The notes: generated by a model from the sequence alone, not told the origin. A DNA stretch of 25,021 nucleotides from Welwitschia mirabilis (GCA_051453625.1 JBOZIK010000001.1:60414829-60439849), one strand, 5' to 3'; positions 1 to 9,931 are shown, counted from the first letter of the stretch. Numbers and translations are program-made.

Positions 1-943
1 AAACGTTTTAAATTTATTATGTTGTAGAGATCCCGCTATTTCATTTCCAGAAAATATGGAAAGCTGGTCAACTTGTGCCGCGATTATCTTGAAATTGAAA
101 CTGAATTTTTATTTGGTTAGAAGACCAAAGGATCTGTTGGGATCTGAGGAAATGACAATGTCATAGAATACAAAGATAGATTCAATAAAACTGCCCACAA
201 CCATTAAAAAATCAAAATAAAAAATCACACAATTTAAAACTCTATCAAAACTTTTTAACCCAAACGATGACTGATGTTTTAGGGTTTTGAAGTCTGCTAA
301 ACATCTAGCCGTTTAATATTTTGTCGCACTGACTACACATCTTCCCTTCCCTCACTTCTTTTCATCAATTTCCAAAATTCTGATAAGGATAGAGTCCGCA
401 ATACTGCGCAAAAGCCGGGTTCTAGAAAACTATGGCTGGACCAACCCTGTCTCTTTTGAAAAGCAAACCATTATGATTTGCAATTTGAATTGCAATTTGT
501 CAGGTTTAACGGCACCACGAGATTTAACTCGGAAGAAATTTCAAACCAAACACATCCTTATGTCCCTTCCTAATTGCATCAGCAAGAAAAGTGTGTTTTT
601 ATGATTGGAGGCTTGTGCTAAAACTGAAATAGTAATAAAGAACAAAAAGAAGGCATTGATTATGTTTGCATCTCTGAAACACCATTGTCTATGGATTTTT
701 TGTCTTTATTATGTTTCAAAAGAAATTAAGGTTTCCTATTTCAAAATTTATTATTTCAACATTTATTACTTCTACTATTTCCAAATTAAGTAAGTTTGAT
801 GTTTTATAAGTTTTTTAAACTAAAAATAAAAATTTTAAAAAATAGGTATAACACTATCCTAGACAAATCACTGATTGGGGATGGCCTCTCGACCAAACGA
901 AACCCTGTAACACTGAGGAAAACCTCCCTCGTGAATGCCATTA
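1..943. other. Unassigned AT-rich sequence
   Basis: I see no supportable gene here. A short ATG-initiated frame at 432 stops after 14 codons, and the other short open frames are low-complexity A/T-rich translations. Positions 480-499 hold a small tandem repeat (GCAATTTGAATT followed by GCAATTTG). The stretch from about 240 to 600 is less AT-rich than the rest and could be old promoter or transposon sequence, but nothing in it identifies a family. Confidence 0.4.
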
Positions 944-970
944 GCATGGAGGTAGCTACCTCACCCATGC
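944..970. repeat. Short strong dyad with perfect 14-bp palindromic core
   Basis: Positions 949-962 read GAGGTAGCTACCTC, which equals its own reverse complement. The arms extend outward as GCATGG (944-949) and CCATGC (965-970), with a small asymmetric bulge on the right side. It lies in a locally less AT-rich segment (about 870-1050) that also has a TATATAAG string at 1037-1044. The role is unknown: it could be a protein-binding dyad, a hairpin, or part of an unrecognised LTR or TRIM-like remnant. Confidence 0.5.
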
Positions 971-1050
971 TACTAAGGAAGTGGTGGACAAATCGACATA
1001 CCTAGGTGAACCCTTTCCAACTACCTATGGCTCTACCTATATAAGTATCA

Positions 1051-2690
1051 TTGTTTTTCAAAGGGAAAGTCAGTTAGCCTTGCATGCGAGTACAAGCAAG
1101 TGGCAATGATAGAAGTTACTAAGGCATGCATAAAAAATTCTGCATTCTTACATTACATTGGGAAAAAATAAACATATCTCTATCTTTGCTCTAAAACATT
1201 TGTCTTTGGTGGTTGTCCAAGCTCTCTGGCTCCAATTAGTATCATTTACCCTAGACAAGCTACACAATGGCATACAAAAATTGTCTCACTTGGTTGTCTC
1301 ACATGACTAGATTTCTTGGCATACTTTTAAAAACTTATATAGGGCTTCTTTAACAATGTTGAATGTTTTAATTAGTTACATACCTTACCTATTTAGTTAA
1401 TTTCTTTGGACATTGCTTTTCAGTAACTCTTTGAAGGTTTGCATTATTTCAATTGCTTGACATTTTTACCATATAAGGCTTAGATCCCATTTAGACTCCT
1501 TCATGATCCTACTACTATAGTCGCTTGCTAAATAGAATGTCGAACAAGCAACAAACTATATTTGATAAATGCATTCTATTTCAGCAAATGACTACTATTT
1601 TCAAGAATATCTAATAAACTTCAACAATTCATAAAATAAAAAATTTCTTGTGGTATCTTCTTCATTAAGATTTACTTATCCATTAATGTTTGCAACATTT
1701 GGATTTTTGAACTTCTTTGACCCTCAATGTGTACATTAAGACAGTTTTAGACATGTTTTTTTGGCTTTGCCATTTTCCTAGAAAAACCTAGATATGGACA
1801 TGCTAGATCCTTTAGGATATCAATCTTATAGAGTGTATGTTACTCTTTGGCTCTTTGTGAAATACCAATAGACATATTCAATTTCTTTAGACAATCATTT
1901 GTCTCATCATTCTTTCTCATACATGTAAATGAAGATGTAATATTATTTTTCAAAGGTTGCATTGCTTTCCTTCTTCTTCTCTTATTCTTGAAGAATAAAC
2001 TAATATCTTATAGAATGTCTACTTTTAGATTTACATACAAGTGAAAAAAAACTCCAACTAGAAGTAAACCAGCTAATTCAACCTATTGAGCACTCTTTTG
2101 ATTAGTAGTATAATACCTATGAATAGGTTTTTATAGTTTCAACATATGTTCTTTTACATTTTTTTGGAACTATAATTATTTGATTTGGTTTAGGTTTTAC
2201 TTTTTCTAATTTATTGTAAACTTAAGTTACTACTTTTATTACAATAGACATGTTGTTTTTGGATACTTTAATGAAATATTTTTATGGTTGAATTTCCCTC
2301 CCTCAATCTAAAATGTTTATCTAATAGGATGGAATTATTTTGTTGTTGTTGCTCTTGTATCTCACCTCGTCTTACTTAACTTTAGCTTCCAAGCATAATT
2401 TTATAATATTTAACATAGTATTAGTTGTTAAGCCTAGTGAGATTTGATATAAGTAATATATTCATTCTACATTATGAGGTTGTGTATTAAAGTAAAACAC
2501 AGAATGATTTTAAACAAACAATTAAAGGAAAGAATATTTAAAATGTTAGAATTGGGTGAAAAATAATTAAAAAATACAGGATGAAAGAACCAGAATAAAA
2601 TAATATTGAAAACAATAAAACACAAAAGTAATTATATTTGCATTATGAAAAACTAAAAATATAAATTTGGACATTACATTTCAAATTTCC
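1051..2690. other. Unassigned AT-rich sequence, no gene recognised
   Basis: No protein-coding gene, tRNA, rRNA or clear transposon feature can be supported across this 1.6-kb stretch. It is A/T-rich with many stops in all frames. One minus-strand stretch at about 1850-2010 stays open for more than 50 codons with a lysine- and arginine-rich translation. I cannot link it to any family, so it is only noted. There are no copies of the 40-bp dyad found in the later elements. Confidence 0.4.
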
Positions 2691-2699
2691 ATTATCTAT

Positions 2700-3156
2700 T
2701 AGTGTGATGGAAACTTTAGAAAAGAATGTCTTTGTAACTCCCACCTATTAATTGTCATTGTAACACCCTTGTCTTAATAGCTATTATTACAATCATGTAT
2801 TGTAATCCCTCTTTGGTTATAATGATCTTTGTAACATTTCTAATAAAATTAGTCATAGGGGGAATGTTCTAGAACTAGGGCTAATGATATATAAAGGTCC
2901 TTCGCTCCTTGGATTAGGGTGTGGTCTACTCAAGCAATTATCAAAGGACATTAAAGGGAATTCTTCTCTTGAAGGCTAAAGCCTTGTTATGACTATGCCA
3001 TTATTTTACGAAGAATAATAGACTACCTACTTTCCTATGGATTTTTTTTTTCACATTAAAGAACTTTTATCATGTAAATATTGTGAGTGTGTTCCTTTCT
3101 AAGTTATTATCTATTTTATTCATTCCCGTTCTATTCCTTACTTCTACATTTGCACA
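2700..3156 (+). repeat. Probable 5' LTR of a Ty1/copia remnant (boundaries approximate)
   Basis: This segment has the layout of a plant copia LTR: a U3-like stretch with repeated TTTGTAAC-type strings, a TATATAAAGG box at 2889-2898, and a following tract that ends near a TGCACA at 3151-3156. A degenerate tRNA-Met-type primer site and copia gag sequence follow at once. The left end is not resolved because no clean TG start can be fixed and no matching 3' copy was found downstream of the copia RNase H remnant. The assignment therefore rests mainly on position relative to the primer site and gag. Confidence 0.5.
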
Positions 3157-3161
3157 AAAAA

Positions 3162-3174
3162 TGGTAGCAATTAT
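3162..3174 (+). other. Degenerate copia primer-binding site
   Basis: The string starts TGGTAGCA, close to the TGGTATCAGAGC or TGGTAGCAGAGC commonly seen just after copia 5' LTRs (complementary to initiator tRNA-Met). It is followed by TTAGGG, also common at this position. The second half of the site has decayed. It sits 5 bp after the inferred LTR end and before gag remnants, which is where the site should be. Confidence 0.5.
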
Positions 3175-3242
3175 TTAGGGTTTTTCTCATCTCTCAATAA
3201 GTAGGTCTAGTAGCTTCTTTTCGACATAGTCCCTATTTCAAG

Positions 3243-3338
3243 TTCGTGCTTTGGACAAACTGGGAAAAGTGGAAATCTAGAAGTTAGCAGTTCATGCTTT
3301 GGATAAGATGAAGAAAGTGGAAATCTAGAAGTTAGCAG
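3243..3338 (+). repeat. 48-bp tandem duplication in the copia gag leader
   Basis: Two adjacent 48-bp units occupy 3243-3290 and 3291-3338. The last 20 bases of each unit are identical (AGTGGAAATCTAGAAGTTAG plus CAG), while the first halves differ at a few bases. The duplication lies between the primer site and the gag remnant, in the region that would encode the gag N-terminus. The differences between units show that it is not recent. Confidence 0.85.
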
Positions 3339-3419
3339 GTGCTAACTAACATACCTGGAAAATCTTGATAGTGGACATTTTACACAAGAAGAAATGTGAG
3401 GCTTTAATTATAGAAGGAC

Positions 3420-4795
3420 ATACCAAATAGCCCTTAAGCATGAGTGCATAGGTTTGAATAAAGCTTAACAGAAAAGCATTATCTCTTATTAGGCCTTGTC
3501 TCTAGGATGAAGTTCTCTACAATGTGATAGATGTGAAATCTGCTAAAGAGTTGCAGAAGAAGCTTATGGGCTTGTATGAGAAATCCTCTAGAGCAAATAA
3601 AGTCTTTGTGATAAGAAGATTGCTATCATGGTTTAATAGATACATCATGTACATAGATAGTGGAGAACCAGAATCTTACAAAGAAGTTATGACTTCTAAA
3701 AACTCTAAGGAGTAGAAAGCTACCATGGAAGATTAATTAAAGTCCCTTTATTAGAATCACACATGGGACTTAGTGCACTTTCCAAAAGGTAAGAGACCTT
3801 TAAGTTCTAGATGGGTGTATGTATTAAAGACTGATCTTGATGGTTAGAAGTGGTATAAGACCAGCCTAGTGATTAAAGGGTTAAGCTAATGACCAGGTGT
3901 TGATTTCATTATAATATTTTTACCTATTATAAAGAATTCATCCATTTGTATCCTCATAGTATGGTAGCTTGTATGAATCTAGAGTTGGAATAGTTGGATA
4001 TAACAACTACATTTTTGCATGGAGATTTAGAGGAGGAGATATACATGTGTATACCTAAAGATTTGGATACCAAAAAGGATGTTGTATGCAGATTGAAAAC
4101 AAAGTCTTTGTGGATTGAAGTAAGCATCTCCACGATGGTATCAAAAATTTTATGATTTAATGATTAACCAAGATTGCTCCAAATGTGTAGTTGATCACTA
4201 CATATACCTTTGTAAAATAGATCAAGGTGAACTTATAATATTGATGTTATATGTTGTTGACATGTCACTAGCCAGAAATGATGCTACTGAAATAAAGAAA
4301 TTTAAGTAGCATATATCAAAGACTTTTGCAATCAAGGATCTTAAAGCTATGAGGAAAATATTTGGTATGAAAATTCATAGGGATAGAAAACATAGTTTTT
4401 TGTGATTATCATAGAAAGATTATATTATGAAACTACTTGAACATTTCAAAATATTGGAATGTGTTTCTATAAGTATTCTATTAAGATCACACTTCCAATT
4501 GTCAAAGAAGGATGGAGCTCAGACTAAATAGGAAGTTCCTACTATGTCATCTATTCCTTATGTTGTAAGAAGTTTGATGTATGTAATGGTATATACTAGA
4601 CTAAACATTACCTCTACAGTGAAAGCAGTATCACAATTCATAAGCAATTCTAGAAGTGTATGTTGGAAAGTAGTGAAATGGATACTACAATAGTTAAAAG
4701 GTATAATGCACTATTCCTTATTCTTTGATGGTGTTCAACTTTGTCTTGCTGGTTACATTATTGAAGACTATGTTGGAAAACAGAAGAGTAAAATC
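3420..4795 (+). pseudogene. Ty1/copia gag-pol remnant: gag fused to RT, then RNase H
   Basis: A broken copia polyprotein. At about 3515-3630 the translation holds the gag segment with the motifs NVIDVKSAKEL and LYEKSSRANKV. It runs in the same frame into pol text at about 3650 (GEPESYKEVM, then KNSKE and a stop replacing the usual W). RT follows: RWVYVLKTDLDG, PGVDF, then LDITTTFLHGDLEEEIYM and the active-site region at about 4240, which reads YVVDM instead of YVDDM. From about 4480 the RNase H region shows SKKDGAQTK, SLMYVM and VKWILQ. Protease and integrase are absent, so the gag-RT join is an internal deletion of roughly 2 kb or more relative to a normal copia element. Several stops and shifts make it non-functional. 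Confidence 0.9.
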
Positions 4796-5150
4796 AAGAG
4801 CAAGATTTTGCCAAACTAAAATAATATGTCTTCCAAATATTTTATCGTCCTTATTTCATTAAAAATATTACTTAAAAATGCAAGCATACCATTAGGGTTT
4901 TACTAGCATTTTTATGTGTCCCTTAGTATACAAGCATAGTATGCATACAAATCTTAGTAATTCCCCCCTCAATGTGGAAACACACTTTCTTCCAAGGAAA
5001 AAATAGAGTGCTTGGGAAAAACCTTGTGAATGCAGCCTATAATAAAACATCCTTAAAGGATTTATCATGTAAAAAAGATACATTGTTAAAGAAGTAGTTA
5101 ATTTGCTGCTTCACATTCCATAGTAGATAAGGCTTATTATATGCATTAAA
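4796..5150. other. Unassigned sequence downstream of the copia remnant
   Basis: This stretch follows the copia RNase H remnant and could hold the end of pol and a 3' LTR, but it does not resemble the proposed LTR at 2700-3156. A less AT-rich patch at about 4960-5040 contains several TTCCAAGG and GTGCTTGGG strings. I see no gene. A minus-strand open frame of 63 codons here looks like chance. Confidence 0.35.
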
Positions 5151-5234
5151 CATCTTATAGTACTAGGCCAAAAGATGTACTACATGTCCTGTAGTACTAG
5201 GCCATAATTGTACTACATATCTTATATTACTAGG
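5151..5234 (+). repeat. Tandem repeat, about 33-bp unit, 2.6 copies
   Basis: Copies at 5151-5182, 5183-5215 and a partial one at 5216-5234 share the pattern CAT-TTAT/CTGTAG-TACTAGGCC followed by TGTACTA. The units differ at several positions, so the array is old. There is no evident function. Confidence 0.8.
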
Positions 5235-5444
5235 ATCATGAGTAACTTTAATCAGAGAGTCAAAGTCAAATGAATCCCATGATGTACAAGAATAAATATT
5301 TTTAATTAACTCATCTCAATTAATTATTGGATTGAGAGTGCTGGAACTTCTTTCAACTAGGTATATTTATTTAAGTATCAATTATTGGTTCTTCAGTTGG
5401 ATGATGTACTAGTGTGATAATGTCATGATGTATAAGTTCCTTAA

Positions 5445-5600
5445 TTTTATAGACTAACTCTCATGTATCATTTTATTTTAGCACATAGTGTTCCTCTTTT
5501 ATGGCTTGGATCCATTGCTTACATAGAATAATGTCTTCCAAATAAATTGGTTTATCATCAAAGATTAAGTTAATCTCATCATCATCATCATTATGAGTTG
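5445..5600 (-). pseudogene. Short Ty1/copia RT N-terminal remnant on the minus strand
   Basis: Reverse-complement reading gives IFDDKPIYLED (about 5530-5570), then WIQAIKEE at 5491-5514, then about ten residues later NDT, a stop and ELV. In copia pol, this spacing (acidic stretch, W..A...E, N.TWELV) marks the very start of reverse transcriptase. The stop is TGA where the family has TGG (Trp). Nothing downstream on this strand continues into the RT core, so only a fragment of about 50 codons survives, in the opposite orientation to the copia remnant at 3420-4795. A (ATG)n-like run on the minus strand at 5577-5593 lies just upstream. Confidence 0.55.
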
Positions 5601-5937
5601 TATGTAAGCTATGTCTGGTTTCTTTTTTACCCTTCTCATCAACATGAACATCTTAAAGAGTAGACTGTAACTAAGTACATTAATGTTATCTATGGGTAAT
5701 ATGTTATGATGCTAATTTGTAAGATTTTAATAGGGTATTTTGAGTACTTTTGTAAGACATTTATATGGGTTTAGATGTAATTCTGATGGTTATGGAGAAT
5801 CAATGGGATAATCACTAAAACATGCAATTCTTGGCATATTTAAAGGCATCTTAGGCTTATTCTAATACTTTTTCTTTGAAGGAAAGATTAATAATATAGA
5901 AGATTTATTTCTATTAAGCTAAAAAGACAAGGAGTCC

Positions 5938-6092
5938 TATCATTTCCTATATCGTCTCCATGACAGTCAAGATGAAACTATTGCTGATATGAACTGAAGT
6001 TGTAGAGTTGACTGTGGGCTTGAAGCTAATGAATCACATCTGCTTGTGAAGTATCATCCCTAGTGTCATTTTCATGATAGTCAAGATGACAA
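5938..6092 (+). promoter_or_regulatory. Dyad pair in U3 of the element A 5' LTR
   Basis: Two imperfect palindromes lie at 5938-5977 and 6051-6092. The first has a left arm ATCATTTCC, core TCGTCTCCATGACA and right arm AAGATGA. The second has ATCATCCC, a decayed core and AAGATGACA. They start 236 and 349 bp from the LTR start, and the TATA box is about 120 bp after the second. Position suggests a promoter or enhancer role; the function is not shown. Confidence 0.6.
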
Positions 6093-6211
6093 CTATTTTG
6101 TATAGACAGAAAGAATTATCTTTGTAATGGAATCATGTAGCCCATTTGGATTGATAGGGTTTTTTTTTTTTCAACTTTTAGGATTTTTCTTCTAGAATAT
6201 TAATGTAAAAC

Positions 6212-6219
6212 TATAAATA
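6212..6219 (+). promoter_or_regulatory. TATA box of the element A 5' LTR
   Basis: TATAAATA followed by CCCTCC. The same block occurs at 15642 in the 3' LTR and in equivalent positions in both LTRs of element B (17108 and 24372), so it is conserved between families and probably set the transcript start. Confidence 0.7.
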
Positions 6220-6955
6220 CCCTCCTTTGCCTTCACTTCCATTTCCATATTTTATATCGTATATTCTTGTGATGGAGGATTGAAGGATAAGTGGTCCATT
6301 CATTAGCTATAGAGAGAAGATTTCCTTGGTGTTCGGCTATGTCTCCTCCATTGAGGTGCTGCTACTTTGTTATAAGTGAATGTTATATTGATGATTAATT
6401 TAAGAACTCTTTTCAATTCTATTATGTGAATCTTCCTTATGGTTTAAGTTGATTATGATTCAGTGACAAATTCATAGTTTATCTCGATCATAAGGAAAAC
6501 CTTTGTTAAGGTTAGTATTATTAGTTTACATTTTGCATTACATTTTATTTTATTCCTTTTTAATATTTTCATTTATTCATATTCTGTTTGGTATATCCTA
6601 TAGCTTATGTTGATTAGGGAAAAGTGATCACTTCTCCTAATTAATCTAATTTATAAGAACTAATATTAGTGATAGAAAGATTGGTAGTCAAATAGATTCA
6701 TCATTTATCCATTTACATTTTGTCATCATTCATCTTGCATTACATTTGCATTTTTTTTTTACTTTCATTTACTAAAGGAAAGGATTAAAAATATTTTGTA
6801 AAATCAGTTCTCTAACTTCTAGCCTAGTACCTTCAACTGATTATGACATTTAGTTTGACTCTCATCTATACTAGTGTGTGTTTTTCTACAAGTATTGTGA
6901 TTTATATGTTTTTCTTAAGGACTTAAAGATTGCACAAATTCACATTGCAACATTT

Positions 6956-6973
6956 TAGTACCATTATCAGGGA
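6956..6973 (+). other. Primer-binding site of element A (tRNA-Asp type, decayed)
   Basis: The site reads TAGTACCATTATCAGGGA, starting four bases after the LTR end. The standard plant site complementary to the tRNA-Asp 3' end is TGGCGCCGTTGCCGGGGA. The two match at 11 of 18 positions, and all seven differences are G-to-A or C-to-T, as expected from deamination of methylated cytosines on either strand. Confidence 0.85.
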
Positions 6974-7411
6974 AAGTTTCAAAGATCTAGAGGATAAGTA
7001 CCTTAGATTTTAGTTTAAGTTATTTATTTTAAATAGTATTGTATTTTTATTTTAGTTTAGTAGGTTTATTTTGGCAATTTTTATTTTTTTGTAGCTTAAA
7101 AAAAAGTACTATCATTCCCTTAGCCATCCACATAAAATGAGGAACAATAGTCATAGATTTTCGAATTTATTTTTGTTTTTGTAAAATTTTCTATTTCTTT
7201 GGTAGTAGTAATAAAATACTATCATCCTTTGTGTTGTCGCCACAATAAGATGGATGACAGCCTATTTTTCTAGTTACAATAATTTTTCTCTTATTTCAGC
7301 AATTATTTGTTGTTATAACTTTCATCCCTTCTGTCATTCCAATAACTAGATGGATGACTGTCAATTGTTTTTTATTTCAGTTTTTGTTTCTTGTTTGAAG
7401 TATGTAGGGAC
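6974..7411 (+). other. Leader of element A with three dyads, T-rich
   Basis: Non-coding, strongly T-rich sequence between the primer site and gag. It carries three copies of the 40-bp dyad: a weak one at 7110-7150, a good one at 7219-7260 (ATCATCC ... GGATGAC) and one at 7320-7362. The tract ends in a U-rich run plus TTTCAG at 7375-7380, which resembles a plant intron 3' splice site, 31 bp before the likely gag ATG. Element B has the same arrangement. Confidence 0.65.
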
Positions 7412-8640
7412 ATGGTGAATTCTGGGAAAAAAATGAAAAATCAGATAGAGCAAAACTTGATTGAGGAAAATATCAAAGAAGGGTTATTCGACTTTAAGCA
7501 AAATATAGGTATACATGCTCCAGGTACACAAATTCCAAGAATTAAAGAAGAGGAATTTTCTATTTTCATTATTTAAAAGTTAAAATATTCAAAAGAAAAT
7601 TGTGAAAATAATAGCATAAAAGTAGATCATATCATTTATTTTTCATCTCTGTTGAAATCATCATAAAAATAAAAGCAAGTCGCTTCATCTAGTATATGAA
7701 TCATGATAGAAACTTTGATTTCAAATGCAAGTGCTACTTAGAGATTTAATTGCTAATAGAAAATGCGAAATCCAAAATCCTTTCAATTTACCTATTGGTG
7801 ATGATGTATAACTAAGAAAATTATACTTAGCTCAAAAACTGGGAAGAAAATGCATTAATGATCATACTTACATGATTATCTTTCTAGTCATACTTAGAAG
7901 AAAGGAAAAACTGTGGCTTAAAACCATTTTATACAAGAGTGTTAAATCATGAAGTCAAGTGTACAAAGTTTTTTTAAAAAGATTTTGGAGTGTAAGTATC
8001 ATGAGAAAAAGAAGAACGGAAGTTACCAACGTCCAACAACAACCTCATGAAGATTATGCCATAACTTATGAGCATTTCATTATAGCTATTCATTCTAAAT
8101 CTATTGATGAATTCTGTAAAGAAGAATTAACAGATTATTTCTATAGTGGATTTACTAGTCAAACTGAACAATTTGTGGACTTTTCTTGTGATGGTAACTT
8201 AATGAACTTGATTTTAGACAATTCATGAAATGTGTTGGAAAATCCAGTAGAGATAAGTAAAACTTGATCAAAACCCACTTTTAAGGAAAATTAAACTATA
8301 AGCCAAACCATAAAAGATTTAAAGCAAGTAAAACATGATAAGAAAGAAGAGAAAGATGTTTTAACAAATATGATTAAGGATTTCACTACCACTTTGAATA
8401 AGTACACTAGAATGATATTTGATGTAAGGATAGTAAAAGACAAAAACAAAAATTCAACATGTGACATTTCTAAAGACAACTCTCATCCAACTAAAGAGTG
8501 CCCTTTGTTGTCAACTTGTAAAGAGAGGATGTTTGAGGAAGTTCGTGCATTCAATCAAAGAACACCTAACTTTAAAAGCCAATCACAGCTTCAAAAAAGA
8601 TTAAGTAAACAATCACATTGAAAACCTTTTGAGAATAGAT
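7412..8640 (+). pseudogene. Element A gag (capsid and nucleocapsid), degenerate
   Basis: Capsid/nucleocapsid protein of the retrotransposon, which would package its RNA. The likely start is the ATG at 7412 in the motif DMVN, conserved in element B. Frames are broken between about 7560 and 7950. The core is then recognisable at 7959-8225: VFLKRF, VQQQPHEDYAITYEHF, SIDEFCKEELTDYFYSG and FVDFSCDGNLMN, which fits the plant Ty3 gag pattern. A nucleocapsid zinc knuckle follows at 8460-8501, with CX2(S)X4HX4C spacing (CDISKDNSHPTKEC). Its second cysteine is serine, so it would not bind zinc normally. A basic, glutamine/asparagine-rich tail follows. There is no intact full-length frame. Confidence 0.85.
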
Positions 8641-9890
8641 TTAGGAATTCAAATTTCCAACCAAATAACCCAAATCTTCAACCAAATCATAATAATCTGC
8701 TCAGAGATTCAATAGAAGAATTGAAAAAGATGAAAGAAAAGACTAACAATAATATTGAAAACTTAGTGAATGTGCTTTAATAAGCAATGCTAGCCAATCA
8801 AAGACCACAGGGGTCTTTTTCATCTTAACCTTTACGCAATCCAAATGAAGTCAAGAGGGATTTGAAGGTAGTAATAAAAAGTGAAAATGATACAACACCT
8901 CCTATCCATAAGGTTTCAACTTTTAAAAATAATAAAAAAAGTAAGAAAGAAGATGATGTAGAATTTTTAGACACATATAACTCCCCTTCAACATTAAATT
9001 CTAAGTCCATCACTAAAAATTTTTCATAAGAAAACAAAGAGAAGAAACCATCTAATCCTTGGCTTAATAGGTTAAACACAAATCCTACCTATGATGAGCA
9101 CTTGAAGGCCTTGATGTAAGAAGTAAACATTAACTTATCTTTTTGAAAAATCTTGCAAGAAAATCCTAAATATTCTAAGTTGTGAAAAGATCTAGTTAGA
9201 ATAAAATAAAAATGCACTATTCCTCATAAGGTTTTTCTTGCTCAATCTATTTTCAACTTAGTCATGAAAAATTTTCTAAATTTAAGAATCCTGGGGTAGC
9301 AATAGTGAGTTTACCTTGGAAGAAAATAAAAGAATTTAAAAATATTTGATTGATATAGGCACTAGCATAAACATCATGCGAATTCAAATATATAAAAGAC
9401 TCGAGTTGTAAAATAGAGTGGAACCTACACGAATCATCTTGGAATTCGCTGATAAATCCTTAAGGATTATCAAGGACTTACTTATCCAATAGAAGAAGAT
9501 TTTTACCTCATAAATGTAGTTATCATTAAGCTAAAACATGATGAAGATTATTCACTACTCTTAGGAAGAGCCTTTTGTGCAACTATCCACTATATCATTA
9601 ACATATGAACTAGAATGATGGAATGTCATATAGACAATAAAGGTTTCACCATTAGAGTTTTTTGTGTTACTAAAAAATAAACAGGAAATGAGTATAAATT
9701 AGAAGAAGAACTTAAACCAACCTTATTTTTACAACATCACTGAATTGTGGAGAGATTCATAATACTACATGAACCAACTTTATATAATGACATAACTGAA
9801 ATCCAATGTCTTAAGCATGAGAATGAGGAATTTTTTAACTAGGAGGAAATCCAACATGTTTATTTAATGATAAATCATTTTAAATGGTGT
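8641..9890 (+). pseudogene. Element A gag-pol linker and aspartic protease, degenerate
   Basis: This region would encode the gag-pol linker and the retrotransposon aspartic protease that cuts the polyprotein. The linker has PSNPWLNRLN and YDEHLKALM followed by VNINLSF and YSKL, all matched in element B. The catalytic loop reads DIGTSINIM from 9352, keeping the D-x-G core. Further motifs are EPTRIILEFADKS and a flap-to-C-terminal SLLLGRAFCAT at about 9552-9585 (the family has LILGRPF). Stops and frameshifts interrupt it. The tail (about 9690-9890) leads towards RT with low conservation. Confidence 0.82.
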
Positions 9891-9931
9891 TGTCCTTTGA
9901 TGTCGTCCCCATGACATTCTGAGATGACAGT
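9889..9931 (+). repeat. Dyad copy between protease and RT of element A
   Basis: TGTCGTCCCCATGACA forms the core at 9901-9916 and AGATGACAG the right arm; the left arm is eroded. In element B the same stretch just continues protein-like sequence (CPLHEPKI), so here the dyad may be an insertion into the coding linker, or part of the match may be chance. Confidence 0.5.

Larger units (their letters stand above)
5702..6952 (+). repeat. 5' LTR of element A
   Basis: It begins TGTTATGATG and ends TGCAACA three bases before the primer site, giving the TG...CA ends expected of LTRs. It aligns over its whole length with 15141-16360. It contains two 40-bp dyads (5938-5977, 6051-6092), a TATAAATA box at 6212-6219 about 510 bp into the LTR, and a downstream CTCCATTGAGGTGC block also present in the LTRs of element B. 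By inference U3 runs from the start to shortly after the TATA box. Confidence 0.88.

Noticed and set aside
432-476. A host gene start (ATGGCTGGACC...)
   Set aside because: The frame stops after 14 codons, and no splice site leading to a convincing further exon was found.
605-1005. Two adjacent plus-strand open frames of 62 and 69 codons
   Set aside because: The first is low-complexity Tyr/Phe/Lys translation of AT-rich DNA. The second crosses the dyad and has no family resemblance.
4892-5083. Minus-strand open frame of 63 codons
   Set aside because: No recognisable motif, and short frames like this are common in this sequence. It lies in a less AT-rich patch of unknown origin.
8825-9079. 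Minus-strand open frame of 84 codons
   Set aside because: Antisense to the gag-pol linker, whose plus-strand sequence is matched in element B.
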